The position numbers and the translations under genes are program-made. The notes beneath the pieces are model-generated. The model saw only the letters and a list, made by a program, of their open reading frames with translations, was not told where the DNA came from and did no database searches. This document shows positions 6,744 to 13,858 of a stretch of 13,858 nucleotides of DNA, one piece after another. This DNA is from CAZKYP01 sp964556885 (GTDB lineage: Bacteria; Planctomycetota; Phycisphaerae; Sedimentisphaerales; Anaerobacaceae), in the NCBI GenBank assembly GCA_964556885.1, contig CAZKYP010000083.1, positions 1 to 13,858 on the forward strand, written 5' to 3'. How positions within the stretch are numbered: position 1 is the first letter of the stretch; each line of letters starts with the position of its first letter.

Positions 6744-7865
6744 TTGACGTCGGAAAATATTGAAAAAAAGTTACTTCGAGTGGCTTTGATTGCGTCGGAA
6801 CGCACGCTGTACGAATATTCAAAATCTCTGGAGCATTTTTTGACGGGTCTCACCGACGATTCGATTCCGGCCGCTCTGGTATGTCCATCCCGTTTCGATA
6901 CGGATGCTCTTATTACCGGTTCCGCCGAGCTTTTCAAATACCCTACATTTGAATTACCTTTGACCGAGCATATAAACAGGCAAATACTTGTTGAGCAGCT
7001 TGGCAAATTTAAGCCGACGATTTTGCATTGCCTCTGTGAGAGCAGGGCGTTTCTTACAAGGCGGCTGGCCCGTCAACTGAATTTGCCTTATGTGTTATCG
7101 GTAAATTCTCTCGAAAAACGTGTGCTTCATTTTCCTGTATCATCCAAACGCTGTGTAAGGATTCTTGTGCCGGCAAAGACCATCGAGGCCAGTGTAATCA
7201 AAGCCCATCCCGGTTTTACCGATAGAATTGAACAGGTTAATATCGGCACTTTCGTATCGGACAGACAGGTATGTTTTTCAAGGTCGTCAGGGATAACGAC
7301 GATAGTGACTACCCATCCGAGCGGCAGCACGGATGAATTCGAGAACCTGCTGAGTGCTGTTAAGCATCTTCGAATTAACGGCTATGAAATAATGGTGGTG
7401 ATTATCGGCGGCGGCCGGGCTGAGAAGCGATTATGGAAGTTGCTGGCCGCGATGGAGCTTTTACAAGCTGTTATTGTAGTTCCGAAAATCGAGCCCTGGC
7501 GTTCGGTTCTTGCGGCAGGTGATATTTTTATCCGGCCCGAGGCGTATTCTTCGTTCAGCCCGTTATTATTGGAGGCCATGAGCGTTGGTGCGGCGGTGGC
7601 GGGGTGCAAGGGCGGCGTTGATGACCTGATTATTGAGGACCAGACAGCCGTTGTATTCGATTCCAATGATGAACACAGCATCATGTGTACTTTGCAGCGG
7701 CTCCTGGACAGGCGGGAATTTGCGCGTAAAATCGCCCAAAATGCACAGCAGCACATCAGAGAGCACTATTCGGCCAGTAAAATGATATCCAGAATTCTTA
7801 ATGTTTATGATCAGGCATCAATCCTGGTCCGGCAAAATGCCGAGTACCCTGAAGATCAGGAATAA
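6744..7865 (+). CDS. Divergent GT4-like (GT-B fold) glycosyltransferase
   Basis: The 373-residue cytoplasmic protein begins at TTG 6744, chosen because of the well-placed AAGGGA. The C-terminal half (about 185-350) is a glycosyltransferase group 1 domain: a strand-turn TTIVTTHPSG after the linker, VVIIGGGRAEKRLWKL (218-233), a DIFIRPEAYSSFSPLLLEAM motif (260-279) and GAAVAGCKGGVDDLI (282-296). The N-terminal half (10-180) has the Rossmann-like pattern with ILHCLCESR and LPYVLSVNS. The usual EX7E motif is altered: the catalytic-side E277 is kept, but the position eight residues earlier is Ser269, not Glu. Donor and acceptor cannot be named from sequence. It is divergent from the trehalose operon, so a link with trehalose is possible but not shown; exopolysaccharide or glycolipid work is equally possible. 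Confidence 0.75.
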   Translation: MTSENIEKKLLRVALIASERTLYEYSKSLEHFLTGLTDDSIPAALVCPSRFDTDALITGSAELFKYPTFELPLTEHINRQILVEQLGKFKPTILHCLCESRAFLTRRLARQLNLPYVLSVNSLEKRVLHFPVSSKRCVRILVPAKTIEASVIKAHPGFTDRIEQVNIGTFVSDRQVCFSRSSGITTIVTTHPSGSTDEFENLLSAVKHLRINGYEIMVVIIGGGRAEKRLWKLLAAMELLQAVIVVPKIEPWRSVLAAGDIFIRPEAYSSFSPLLLEAMSVGAAVAGCKGGVDDLIIEDQTAVVFDSNDEHSIMCTLQRLLDRREFARKIAQNAQQHIREHYSASKMISRILNVYDQASILVRQNAEYPEDQE

Positions 7866-7885
7866 TCTGCGATCGACCTGCATCC

Positions 7886-7905
7886 CGGCCTTAAAAATAA
7901 GGCCG
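7886..7905 (+). terminator. Hairpin after the GT4-like gene
   Basis: CGGCCTTA and TAAGGCCG form a perfect 8-bp stem around an AAAA loop, 21 bp after the stop codon. No continuous T-tract follows directly (the next bases are CATATATCG, then a short T4), so it may be a weak intrinsic terminator or an mRNA-stabilising hairpin. Confidence 0.5.
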
Positions 7906-7966
7906 CATATATCGAAATTTTCCTGTAACAAAATTTTCCCAATCACGTCTATATTTACAGTGTGGA

Positions 7967-7972
7967 TATAAT
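7967..7972 (+). promoter_or_regulatory. Possible -10 box of the exported-protein cluster
   Basis: A perfect TATAAT lies 59-64 bp before the LRR gene start. No acceptable -35 is found 16-18 bp upstream, where the sequence reads TCACGT, so either an activator or an alternative sigma factor would be needed. A nonamer direct repeat AAATTTTCC (7915-7923 and 7931-7939) sits just upstream and could be an activator site. Confidence 0.3.
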
Positions 7973-8017
7973 CGCACCATATTAGGTTTTTGGTCTTAAA
8001 AACGTAAATGTGAATTT

Positions 8018-8035
8018 AAGGAGGCCGAAAATGCG
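8018..8035 (+). promoter_or_regulatory. Ribosome binding site shared by the cluster, copy 1
   Basis: AAGGAGG (8018-8024) is a near-perfect Shine-Dalgarno 6 nt before ATG 8031 and decides that start over the upstream GTG at 8010. The 18-mer aaggaggccgaaaatgcg recurs exactly at 10039-10056 and with small changes at 12494-12511. In the third frame it encodes KEAENA and runs on to a TAG stop at 8045, like the tail of the gene ending at 12520. Confidence 0.75.
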
Positions 8036-10010
8036 GAGAGGACATAGGAAAATTTTGGTGCTTTTCATTCTTGATATCGAAATATTTCTGATAAATGTCG
8101 CTGGAGCCACACAACAAGCCGATACCGTAAGGCGGGAAAGCACCTGGGATTTGGTTCGCAAGGCTCAAACACAAAAGACCGAAACTGGCGAAAAGCCCGC
8201 CCCCATGCGCGTGATTCATTTTCCTAAAGAGCGTTCCATCGGAGAGCTTATGATTGGAAATGAGAATCCCGGTGTCAGTCCTATTCCTGTTGGATATCCT
8301 TTTGAGCAGATTCGTTGGGAGCGATTCGGCCAAGCGCGGGGTGATGTCAAAGTACCGATGGGAAAGCTCGTTCATTTGATTTTATATTCCTGGACATGGC
8401 AAAATCCCGAGAATTTGTCCGCTTTGAGGCAACTGAAACCTGATGATATTTACTCATTGATCCTCAGCCCGGAATGGTCTTTGGGTGGAAGAAGCCCTGA
8501 CGATAATTGTATGCCTTATATTGTGCATTTGACGGGACTGAAAACTCTGAATCTGGATGGAGCTAATATTACAACGCGAGGTCTGAAATATCTTAATGAG
8601 CTCAAGTCACTTGAGCGATTAAAACCTCCCGCCGGCCTGGATGATTCTGGTATGATTCTGATTGGAAATCTTAAATCGCTAAAAACACTCTATATTTATA
8701 AAAAAAACAACATAACGAATGAGGGTTTGAAGCAACTATCTAATTTGAAATCATTGGAGCTTTTGGTCTTAAGCTCCGTTCGTATGACAGACGAAGGACT
8801 TAAAGTACTCTCCGACCTTCCTTTATTGAATAATCTGATTCTTGATGGACATTTTACTAACGATGCAGTTTTATATCTTAAAGATATTCCCTCACTCAAA
8901 ACACTTAAGATTGACATGCGAGACTTCAATGACCATGGGATGCGGAATATTTTTTATCTGACTCAGTTGGAAAATTTCGATGCGTACTGGATAGAGGGCA
9001 TCACCGACAGCGGAGTTGAATATTTGAAAGATATGCCGAACTTGAAAAAATTAACTATAAGGCATTCTAAAATAACGGACAAAGGCTTGTTTTATTTAAG
9101 GGCAATCAAGACCCTTGACTATTTATCTTTACCAAGTAAAGGAATAAGTGATGTGGGATTAACCTATCTGGGCCAGATGAGCAATCTGAAACACCTTGAC
9201 GTTTCCAGGATTCATTATGTTGATCCCAATATGGACAAAGGTTACTACACTGATAATGGTGTCGCTGAGCTTGCAAAATGTAAACTGCTCGAAGAACTCA
9301 GCATTGGCAGCCTGGGATTGACCGATGAAGGAATGTCTCATATTGCAACATTAACCAATTTGAAACGATTATTTTTGTTTGGTAGTTCAAATTTAACAAA
9401 CAACGGCCTGGCAAAACTGAACACCCTGAAATCCCTGCGAAACCTGTCTATTCATTCGGCAAACATAACAGTTGGAGGATTATCATGCCTTAACGAGCTG
9501 CCGAATTTGACTGACTTGAGCTTAAATAACCTGCGGCAGGATAATTCAGGTATGGATATATCCGAATTGACTAAGATAGAGGATCTTACCATAACTCTTC
9601 ATCGCATTCGTAAGAATGGAGCGATGGTGTATGATTCATTCCGTAATGAAGACTGGGCCTGCCTTGCTAATCTTAAAAAACTAAGAAGGCTTCAGATTAC
9701 CGGTATTGGAATTGATGATGATGGAGTCAAACACCTTTCCGGACTTTCCAATCTTGAATTTCTGAATCTTATATGTCCGGGAGAATCGAGAATAACAGAT
9801 CAAGCTTTTAAGTACATGTCGAACATGGACAAACTAAATCGCCTTTATATCAAGGATGGTCACTTTACGGACAAAGCGCTGGATTATCTTGATGATTTAA
9901 CTTTGCTAACCCGGATTGAGCTGACTTCTGATTATGCATTTAGTAATCAAGCCGTTCGAGAATTCAAGCGAAAGAATCCGGATGTCACAAGACTTCAGCT
10001 TATACCGTAA
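8031..10010 (+). CDS. Exported leucine-rich-repeat protein
   Basis: From ATG 8031 the protein has 659 residues. The N-terminus MRRGHRK followed by a hydrophobic stretch ending VAGA looks like a signal peptide cleaved near residue 26, though it contains an Asp and a Glu in the core. Residues about 27-160 form an unassigned region (STWDLVRKA, IGELMIGNENPG). From about 165 to the end run about 19 leucine-rich repeats of 23-35 residues with consensus LxxLKxLxxLxLxxxxITDxGLxxL, closest to the ribonuclease-inhibitor or AMN1/GALA-like class common in planctomycetes. Repeats 10 and 15 carry insertions of about ten residues. The last residues, FKRKNPDVTRLQLIP, are a typical closing cap. The protein should act outside the cytoplasm in protein binding; the ligand is unknown. 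It lies 41 bp upstream of the next gene and shares its initiation sequence, so they are probably co-transcribed. Confidence 0.85.
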   Translation: MRRGHRKILVLFILDIEIFLINVAGATQQADTVRRESTWDLVRKAQTQKTETGEKPAPMRVIHFPKERSIGELMIGNENPGVSPIPVGYPFEQIRWERFGQARGDVKVPMGKLVHLILYSWTWQNPENLSALRQLKPDDIYSLILSPEWSLGGRSPDDNCMPYIVHLTGLKTLNLDGANITTRGLKYLNELKSLERLKPPAGLDDSGMILIGNLKSLKTLYIYKKNNITNEGLKQLSNLKSLELLVLSSVRMTDEGLKVLSDLPLLNNLILDGHFTNDAVLYLKDIPSLKTLKIDMRDFNDHGMRNIFYLTQLENFDAYWIEGITDSGVEYLKDMPNLKKLTIRHSKITDKGLFYLRAIKTLDYLSLPSKGISDVGLTYLGQMSNLKHLDVSRIHYVDPNMDKGYYTDNGVAELAKCKLLEELSIGSLGLTDEGMSHIATLTNLKRLFLFGSSNLTNNGLAKLNTLKSLRNLSIHSANITVGGLSCLNELPNLTDLSLNNLRQDNSGMDISELTKIEDLTITLHRIRKNGAMVYDSFRNEDWACLANLKKLRRLQITGIGIDDDGVKHLSGLSNLEFLNLICPGESRITDQAFKYMSNMDKLNRLYIKDGHFTDKALDYLDDLTLLTRIELTSDYAFSNQAVREFKRKNPDVTRLQLIP

Positions 10011-10014
10011 TCAG

Positions 10015-10058
10015 ATAAACAAGCTGGCTGATAAAATAAAGGAGGCCGAAAATGCGTC
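10015..10058 (+). pseudogene. Vestigial tail of a lost paralog, used as leader of the next gene
   Basis: The spacer after the LRR gene, read in another frame, encodes NKLADKIKEAENA, closely similar to DELDEKIREAENA, the real C-terminus of the protein ending at 12520. The DNA is also close, with CTGG.TGA.AAAAT.A.GGAGGCCGA.AATGCG shared across 34 positions at most sites. The frame has no start of its own within a matching gene; only the tail remains. It now supplies the AAGGAGG Shine-Dalgarno (10039-10045) and ATG (10052) of the downstream gene. I infer that a paralog once stood here and was replaced by the LRR gene. Confidence 0.55.
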
Positions 10059-12520
10059 GGATTATAAAAATAATTTTAGCTTTGATTATTCTTTTGACGT
10101 TTTATGTGTCCCTTACTTTCTCTCAATCTTTACCTGACAAGTTCATGTATACCGTCAAGGTTCTGGATACGACCGGCAGGGTGGTTGACGGAGTGGAGAT
10201 TGTGGTTCTGTCGGTGGAATATGACATAGCTGACGGCCGGATAATCAGGGAACCAGTTGATAAAAAGATAACTGATTCAAACGGTACTACGACGATTAAT
10301 CTCGATTTCAGTAAATATCAGGATGTATGTATAGTCGCCTGGGAAAAATCCCTGGCTGTCACCTGGGATTATCTGGATAAGCGCTCGCTGCCTGTAGATA
10401 AGTCGGAGATTGTTATGATACTTGAGAAGCCTTCCGAATTGTCTGGCACGGTAGTAGATGAAAATGGAGCACCTGTCGCCGGGGCCAGGCTGCGCGCGGA
10501 GCTCGATTCAAGATACCTGCAATATGAGCATCGTATAAATGCGCCGGAGGAATGGCTGACTGTTCAGACCGATGAGAAGGGACATTTTTGTTTTAATAAT
10601 ATTCCTCCCGACGGCGTTGCGGATTTTCTGGTGACGGCTCCCGGCAAGGCGAATCTTTATACTTTCATGGCCTCTGATACAATGCCGGGTGCTCGTTATG
10701 CGGCCGGCCGCACCGACATTCGTATTGTTTTACCTGATGAAGCTAAGATTCAGGGCAAAGTCGTTGATTCAGCCGGCAATCCGGTTGCGGGGATAAAATT
10801 GCTTGCCAGGCCGGACAAGGGAGTGGGTAACTATTACTGTACCAACCGCACCATTTCGGGAGAAGATGGTCGATTTATTTTAGAAAATGTCGCCGCCGAT
10901 ACGTATTTTCTGCATATCGTCCCGCTGAAGGAAAAATTAGATCCGTGGGTAGGTAGAGGTGTCAAGGTTGTTGTAGAGGCGGGACAGATTGTTGATAATG
11001 TAGTTGTTGGTGTCAACAAGGGAGGGCTTGTCGAAGTAATTGTTTTGGATGCAGCTACCGGTAGAGGAATTGGTGATGTATTTGTCAGTGTTCTAACAAC
11101 GAATAAGACAGACAGGCAATCGTATTTTTATCAGAGTACCAGGACCGGCCGCAGTGGGATTGCGCGCGTTCGAGCACCGCTCGGCCAGGCAAGACTGGTC
11201 GTAACCGGTAAGGATTGGTCACGCTTTGAAGATAAAATCATAGTTAAAAAAAGCCTGTCTCGATTCAGAGTTAAATTATATCGTGATCCGCAGGTTTGGG
11301 GTATTGTGAGAGACCAGGCAGGGCAAGTGGTATCGAATGCAGTGGTTACAGTCGTGCCTAACGGGAATGGTGCGGTTCGTACAGATGCAAACGGCAGGTT
11401 TCGTGTTGGCTTGGAAGTGCAAAGTAAAGAAGCTTGTATATTCGCACGTGATGAGCAGCGCAATCTTGCCGGAGTAACTGAACTTAGAGATTTGAACAGA
11501 CCTGTAGAAATCATAGTGAAACCGGCTTTGATATTTTCAGGCCGCGTCACCGACCCGAACGGCCGGTCGATTCCGGTAGCAAGAGTTCAGTTTGTAAACC
11601 TTTATGCAGGCTGGCTGTCACGCATTGGGGGAGAAGTGATTACAGATGCGAATGGTCGATTCGAAATACCTGCTATTCCGCCGCCACAGGAAGATTTTAG
11701 TTATAGACTGAGTTTCAGGGCTGCCGGTTACGGTTCTATCCGATATGAGCGGATTAAAATACCCGAATCAGCTTCGAATCAGATTGATTTAAATTCGTTT
11801 GTTTTACAGCCGCTGGAGTCGTATTTGACAATATCGGGAATTGTTGTCGATTCAGATGGAAAAACTGTACCTGACAAGATTGTTAACTTGAGCGGTCCCA
11901 GTGGCGGAACAGAGCAACCGAAAAGGCATATAGTTACCGATGCCGAAGGCTGGTTTTTCTTCAATCGATTATGTAAAGGGCCGCTGCGGCTCCAGGCCGG
12001 ATGGGCCAGTGAAGGGGATGTGGGCTATCTTAACGCAAAAGCCGGAGATAAAAATGTAAAAATGGTCCTTGGTCAGGAACGCATACATACGGATTTGGCT
12101 TCGCTTATCGGCAAGCCCTTGCCTGAGCTTGGAGAATTCGGCCTGAGGCCGGCTTCGGAGGTAGCAGCGGGAAAGAAAGTTTTAGTGTGCTTTTGGGATT
12201 TGAACCAGCGACCTTCACGAAATTGTGTACAGCGACTTAGCAGGGATGCGAAGTTATTGAACAGTAAGGGTGTTTATATAGTTTCTGTGCTTACCGTTAA
12301 TATACCGGATATGTCACTTGCAGCAGAGTTGAAAAAATACGGTATTACAGTTCCTACAGGGATGATCAAAGATGATATTGCAGAGTTTGGCCGTACCTGG
12401 GGCGTGCAGTCACAACCCTGGCTGATTCTGACCGACCGTAATCACATTGTCAGAGTGGAAGGTTTTGGTCTCGATGAGCTGGATGAAAAAATCAGGGAGG
12501 CCGAGAATGCGAAACGCTAA
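10052..12520 (+). CDS. Exported protein with repeated carboxypeptidase-regulatory-like domains and a C-terminal thioredoxin-like domain lacking CxxC
   Basis: The 822-residue product begins with a clear signal peptide (MRRIIK, then a long hydrophobic core, likely cleavage after FSQS near residue 25). Several beta-sandwich units of carboxypeptidase-regulatory/transthyretin type follow: about 33-125, 129-228 (LSGTVVDENGAPVAGARL), 232-320 (IQGKVVDSAGNPVAGIKL), 325-408, 415-490 (VWGIVRDQAGQVVSNAVV), 494-590 (FSGRVTDPNGRSIPVARV) and 593-674 (ISGIVVDSDGKTVPDKIV). The C-terminal part (about 680-815) is a TlpA/redoxin-like thioredoxin fold with FWDLNQRPSRNC (714-725) at the active-site position and a cis-Pro in QPW (P789). 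The usual CxxC is replaced by QRPS, so dithiol exchange is unlikely; a lone C725 lies two residues after the motif's Arg. Substrate and partners are unknown. ATG 10052 follows AAGGAGG. Its last codons carry the start of the next gene (14-bp overlap). Confidence 0.85.
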   Translation: MRRIIKIILALIILLTFYVSLTFSQSLPDKFMYTVKVLDTTGRVVDGVEIVVLSVEYDIADGRIIREPVDKKITDSNGTTTINLDFSKYQDVCIVAWEKSLAVTWDYLDKRSLPVDKSEIVMILEKPSELSGTVVDENGAPVAGARLRAELDSRYLQYEHRINAPEEWLTVQTDEKGHFCFNNIPPDGVADFLVTAPGKANLYTFMASDTMPGARYAAGRTDIRIVLPDEAKIQGKVVDSAGNPVAGIKLLARPDKGVGNYYCTNRTISGEDGRFILENVAADTYFLHIVPLKEKLDPWVGRGVKVVVEAGQIVDNVVVGVNKGGLVEVIVLDAATGRGIGDVFVSVLTTNKTDRQSYFYQSTRTGRSGIARVRAPLGQARLVVTGKDWSRFEDKIIVKKSLSRFRVKLYRDPQVWGIVRDQAGQVVSNAVVTVVPNGNGAVRTDANGRFRVGLEVQSKEACIFARDEQRNLAGVTELRDLNRPVEIIVKPALIFSGRVTDPNGRSIPVARVQFVNLYAGWLSRIGGEVITDANGRFEIPAIPPPQEDFSYRLSFRAAGYGSIRYERIKIPESASNQIDLNSFVLQPLESYLTISGIVVDSDGKTVPDKIVNLSGPSGGTEQPKRHIVTDAEGWFFFNRLCKGPLRLQAGWASEGDVGYLNAKAGDKNVKMVLGQERIHTDLASLIGKPLPELGEFGLRPASEVAAGKKVLVCFWDLNQRPSRNCVQRLSRDAKLLNSKGVYIVSVLTVNIPDMSLAAELKKYGITVPTGMIKDDIAEFGRTWGVQSQPWLILTDRNHIVRVEGFGLDELDEKIREAENAKR
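12494..12511 (+). promoter_or_regulatory. Start signal of the third cluster gene embedded in the preceding gene's tail
   Basis: GGGAGG (12495-12500), 6 nt before ATG 12507, lies inside the codons for REAENA of the preceding gene, whose stop codon (12518-12520) is 9 nt past the new start codon. Ribosomes ending the first protein would be at hand to start the second, which suggests translational coupling and fixed stoichiometry. Confidence 0.75.
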
Positions 12521-13858
12521 GCGGACATATTTAATTATAATTGAGATTTGTGCAATTACTCTGCCCGTCTTTTCCAACACAGGCGAGCAGCTAAAATTGG
12601 AACCAAACCATCCTGCTCTTATTGAATTGATTGATAAATACTCCCAGACACTGGATTCGGTCCAAAGTATGAGAAGCTCTTATGAGACCAGTTCAATCAG
12701 CTCGGCATTTTTCCCACCGTTCAATATGGATTACAGGAATGAGAAGACCTATAGTCAAGGTCAGAGTCGTACGGATGGCAAGGGCAGGATTTATAATCAG
12801 GTATATCGTTGGGGATATGTACATGGTAAAGGCAGGGGCATTTCTAAAGAAAAAGGCCGTTATTCTTTGAGTGTTAATACACCAAATTTACGTTATGTGA
12901 ATAATAAAATGACTTGTGGTCCGGCTCCGGATGGTCTTTGTCGCTACCTCGATTACCAGGAGCCGGGGTGGGATAAACTTATGAGTGAATGCGATGCCTA
13001 TTTTTTGGGCTACTTGGGTAATAATTCACGAATGGATATAAACCTGAAGAATGCTAAACAGGTCTTTGTGCGGCCGGAGCCGGAGATTATTAACGGCTCG
13101 GTCTGTTATGTAGTCCAGGCTGATACCAAGTATGGTGATTATACGCTATGGCTGGATTCGGAGCACGGATTTCAACCCGCCAAGATTGAAGCCTCTCGAG
13201 GAGGTGATGATATTATAGGTGTGAAGCTGCCGCCGCCGGACAAAAGAGTAGAAGGAAGAGATGCTTTCGTGATTGATAACATAAAGTTTAAGATGGTTCA
13301 GGGGGTCTGGGTGCCCATAGAAGGTCGTTTGAGAAAACATATCGAATGGCCGCAGGATGGATTTTTCTTCAAATATGACACTCAATTTAAGACAACGGAA
13401 ATTATTTTGAATCCGGATCATGATGCTTTGGGCTCCTTTGCGAATCCGATGAAGAATCCGGAGCTGGATCCGGAGCTTGTCAATGGAACGATGGTTCGTG
13501 TGGGCAGAGATAGATTGGAATGTGTATGGCGCGATGGCAGGATTTTTGACAGCTACGGTCATGAAGTTGATATTGATACTTTGAAACCATTGTCGGTTGA
13601 CCCTGAGACTTTGGAACCTGCTTCGCTGGTCGGTGAGCACTTGCCCAATCTTGGACAATTCAGTATCAGGCTCGAACCAAAATGGACTGAAAACAAGATG
13701 ATTCTTGTCTGCTTCTGGGATATGAATCAGAGACCCAGCCGCAATTGTGTCCTAACCTTAAATAAAAGAGCACAGACGTTATTGAAAAGAGATGTCTATA
13801 TAGTATTTGTCCACACAGAGCGGGAAAAACGGATGGAGCTCAATACATGGGTGAAGGA
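12507..13858 (+). CDS. Exported protein with C-terminal degenerate thioredoxin-like domain (3' end outside window)
   Basis: The frame stays open from ATG 12507 to the window end, giving 450 complete codons. The N-terminus MRNAKR plus a hydrophobic segment ending VFSN looks like a signal peptide. Residues about 35-300 are unassigned; the opening PALIELIDKYSQTLDSVQS and the pattern of beta-strands suggest a LolA/RseB-like open barrel, but this is a weak guess. From about 371 the sequence ASLVGEHLPNLGQFSIRL, then LVCFWDMNQRPSRNC (400-414) and VYIVFVHT, aligns closely with residues 683-748 of the preceding protein, so the two are paralogs in this domain. Again CxxC is replaced by QRPS and followed by a lone Cys. 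The gene overlaps the preceding one by 14 bp. The cis-Pro region lies beyond the window. Confidence 0.8.
   Translation, partial: MRNAKRTYLIIIEICAITLPVFSNTGEQLKLEPNHPALIELIDKYSQTLDSVQSMRSSYETSSISSAFFPPFNMDYRNEKTYSQGQSRTDGKGRIYNQVYRWGYVHGKGRGISKEKGRYSLSVNTPNLRYVNNKMTCGPAPDGLCRYLDYQEPGWDKLMSECDAYFLGYLGNNSRMDINLKNAKQVFVRPEPEIINGSVCYVVQADTKYGDYTLWLDSEHGFQPAKIEASRGGDDIIGVKLPPPDKRVEGRDAFVIDNIKFKMVQGVWVPIEGRLRKHIEWPQDGFFFKYDTQFKTTEIILNPDHDALGSFANPMKNPELDPELVNGTMVRVGRDRLECVWRDGRIFDSYGHEVDIDTLKPLSVDPETLEPASLVGEHLPNLGQFSIRLEPKWTENKMILVCFWDMNQRPSRNCVLTLNKRAQTLLKRDVYIVFVHTEREKRMELNTWVK

Noticed and set aside
8010..8030. GTG at 8010 as the start of the LRR protein
   Set aside because: It would add seven residues and translate the AAGGAGG Shine-Dalgarno itself. 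ATG 8031 has ideal spacing and exposes the signal peptide.
9934..10137. 67-codon frame spanning the LRR gene end and the next gene start
   Set aside because: It overlaps both real genes in another frame. Only the middle part, similar to a gene tail, is meaningful, and it is reported as a vestige and not as a gene.
13146..13658. 170-codon open frame on the minus strand within the last gene
   Set aside because: It is antisense to the exported thioredoxin-like gene, whose frame is open for 450 codons and has paralog support. The antisense product resembles nothing known to me.
1..13858. CRISPR array, tRNA or rRNA genes, insertion sequence transposase
   Set aside because: I found no regularly spaced direct repeats of CRISPR length, no tRNA-like cloverleaf or rRNA sequence, and no transposase-like protein.

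Overview
The window looks like chromosomal DNA of a bacterium from the Planctomycetota, most likely a Phycisphaerae or Sedimentisphaerales-like lineage. This is an inference from gene content: a housekeeping block lies next to exported leucine-rich-repeat and carboxypeptidase-regulatory/thioredoxin-like proteins of a type common in that phylum. No rRNA or tRNA is present to confirm it. All genes are intact except those cut by the two window ends.

Left part (1-2980), housekeeping. The tail of a 6-phosphofructokinase gene runs into a short spacer with a 7-bp tandem repeat and faces the convergent ftsY (signal recognition particle receptor). ftsY and dnaA (replication initiator) are divergent. 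Their 269-bp spacer holds an AT-rich 18-bp near-perfect palindrome, a DnaA box, a sigma70-type promoter with a near-match DnaA box beside it, and a possible 12-codon leader ORF whose stop overlaps an internal dnaA ATG.

Middle part (2978-7865), trehalose and sugar transfer. On the minus strand a fused trehalose-6-phosphate synthase/phosphatase (OtsA-OtsB) is followed after 6 bp by a TreT-like trehalose synthase. This two-gene operon can reach trehalose by two routes. Its promoter overlaps a perfect 15-bp palindrome of LacI-family type. Upstream is a 178-bp imperfect palindrome that resembles a MITE or a large hairpin element. A divergent GT4-like glycosyltransferase gene with a TTG start follows, with a candidate hairpin terminator.

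Right part (8031-13858), exported protein cluster. Three co-directional genes encode a secreted protein with about 19 leucine-rich repeats, a secreted protein with repeated carboxypeptidase-regulatory beta-sandwich domains and a thioredoxin-like C-terminus without CxxC, and a secreted protein with an unassigned N-terminal domain and the same degenerate thioredoxin-like domain (cut by the window end). All three starts lie in nearly the same sequence, aaggaggccgaaaatgcg or a close variant. In another frame it reads EAENA, which is the actual C-terminus of the second protein. The tail of one gene therefore serves as the ribosome binding site and start codon of the next. The two upstream junctions keep this tail as untranslated vestiges, which suggests a tandem paralog array that was rearranged. 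This is the most unusual signal in the window.
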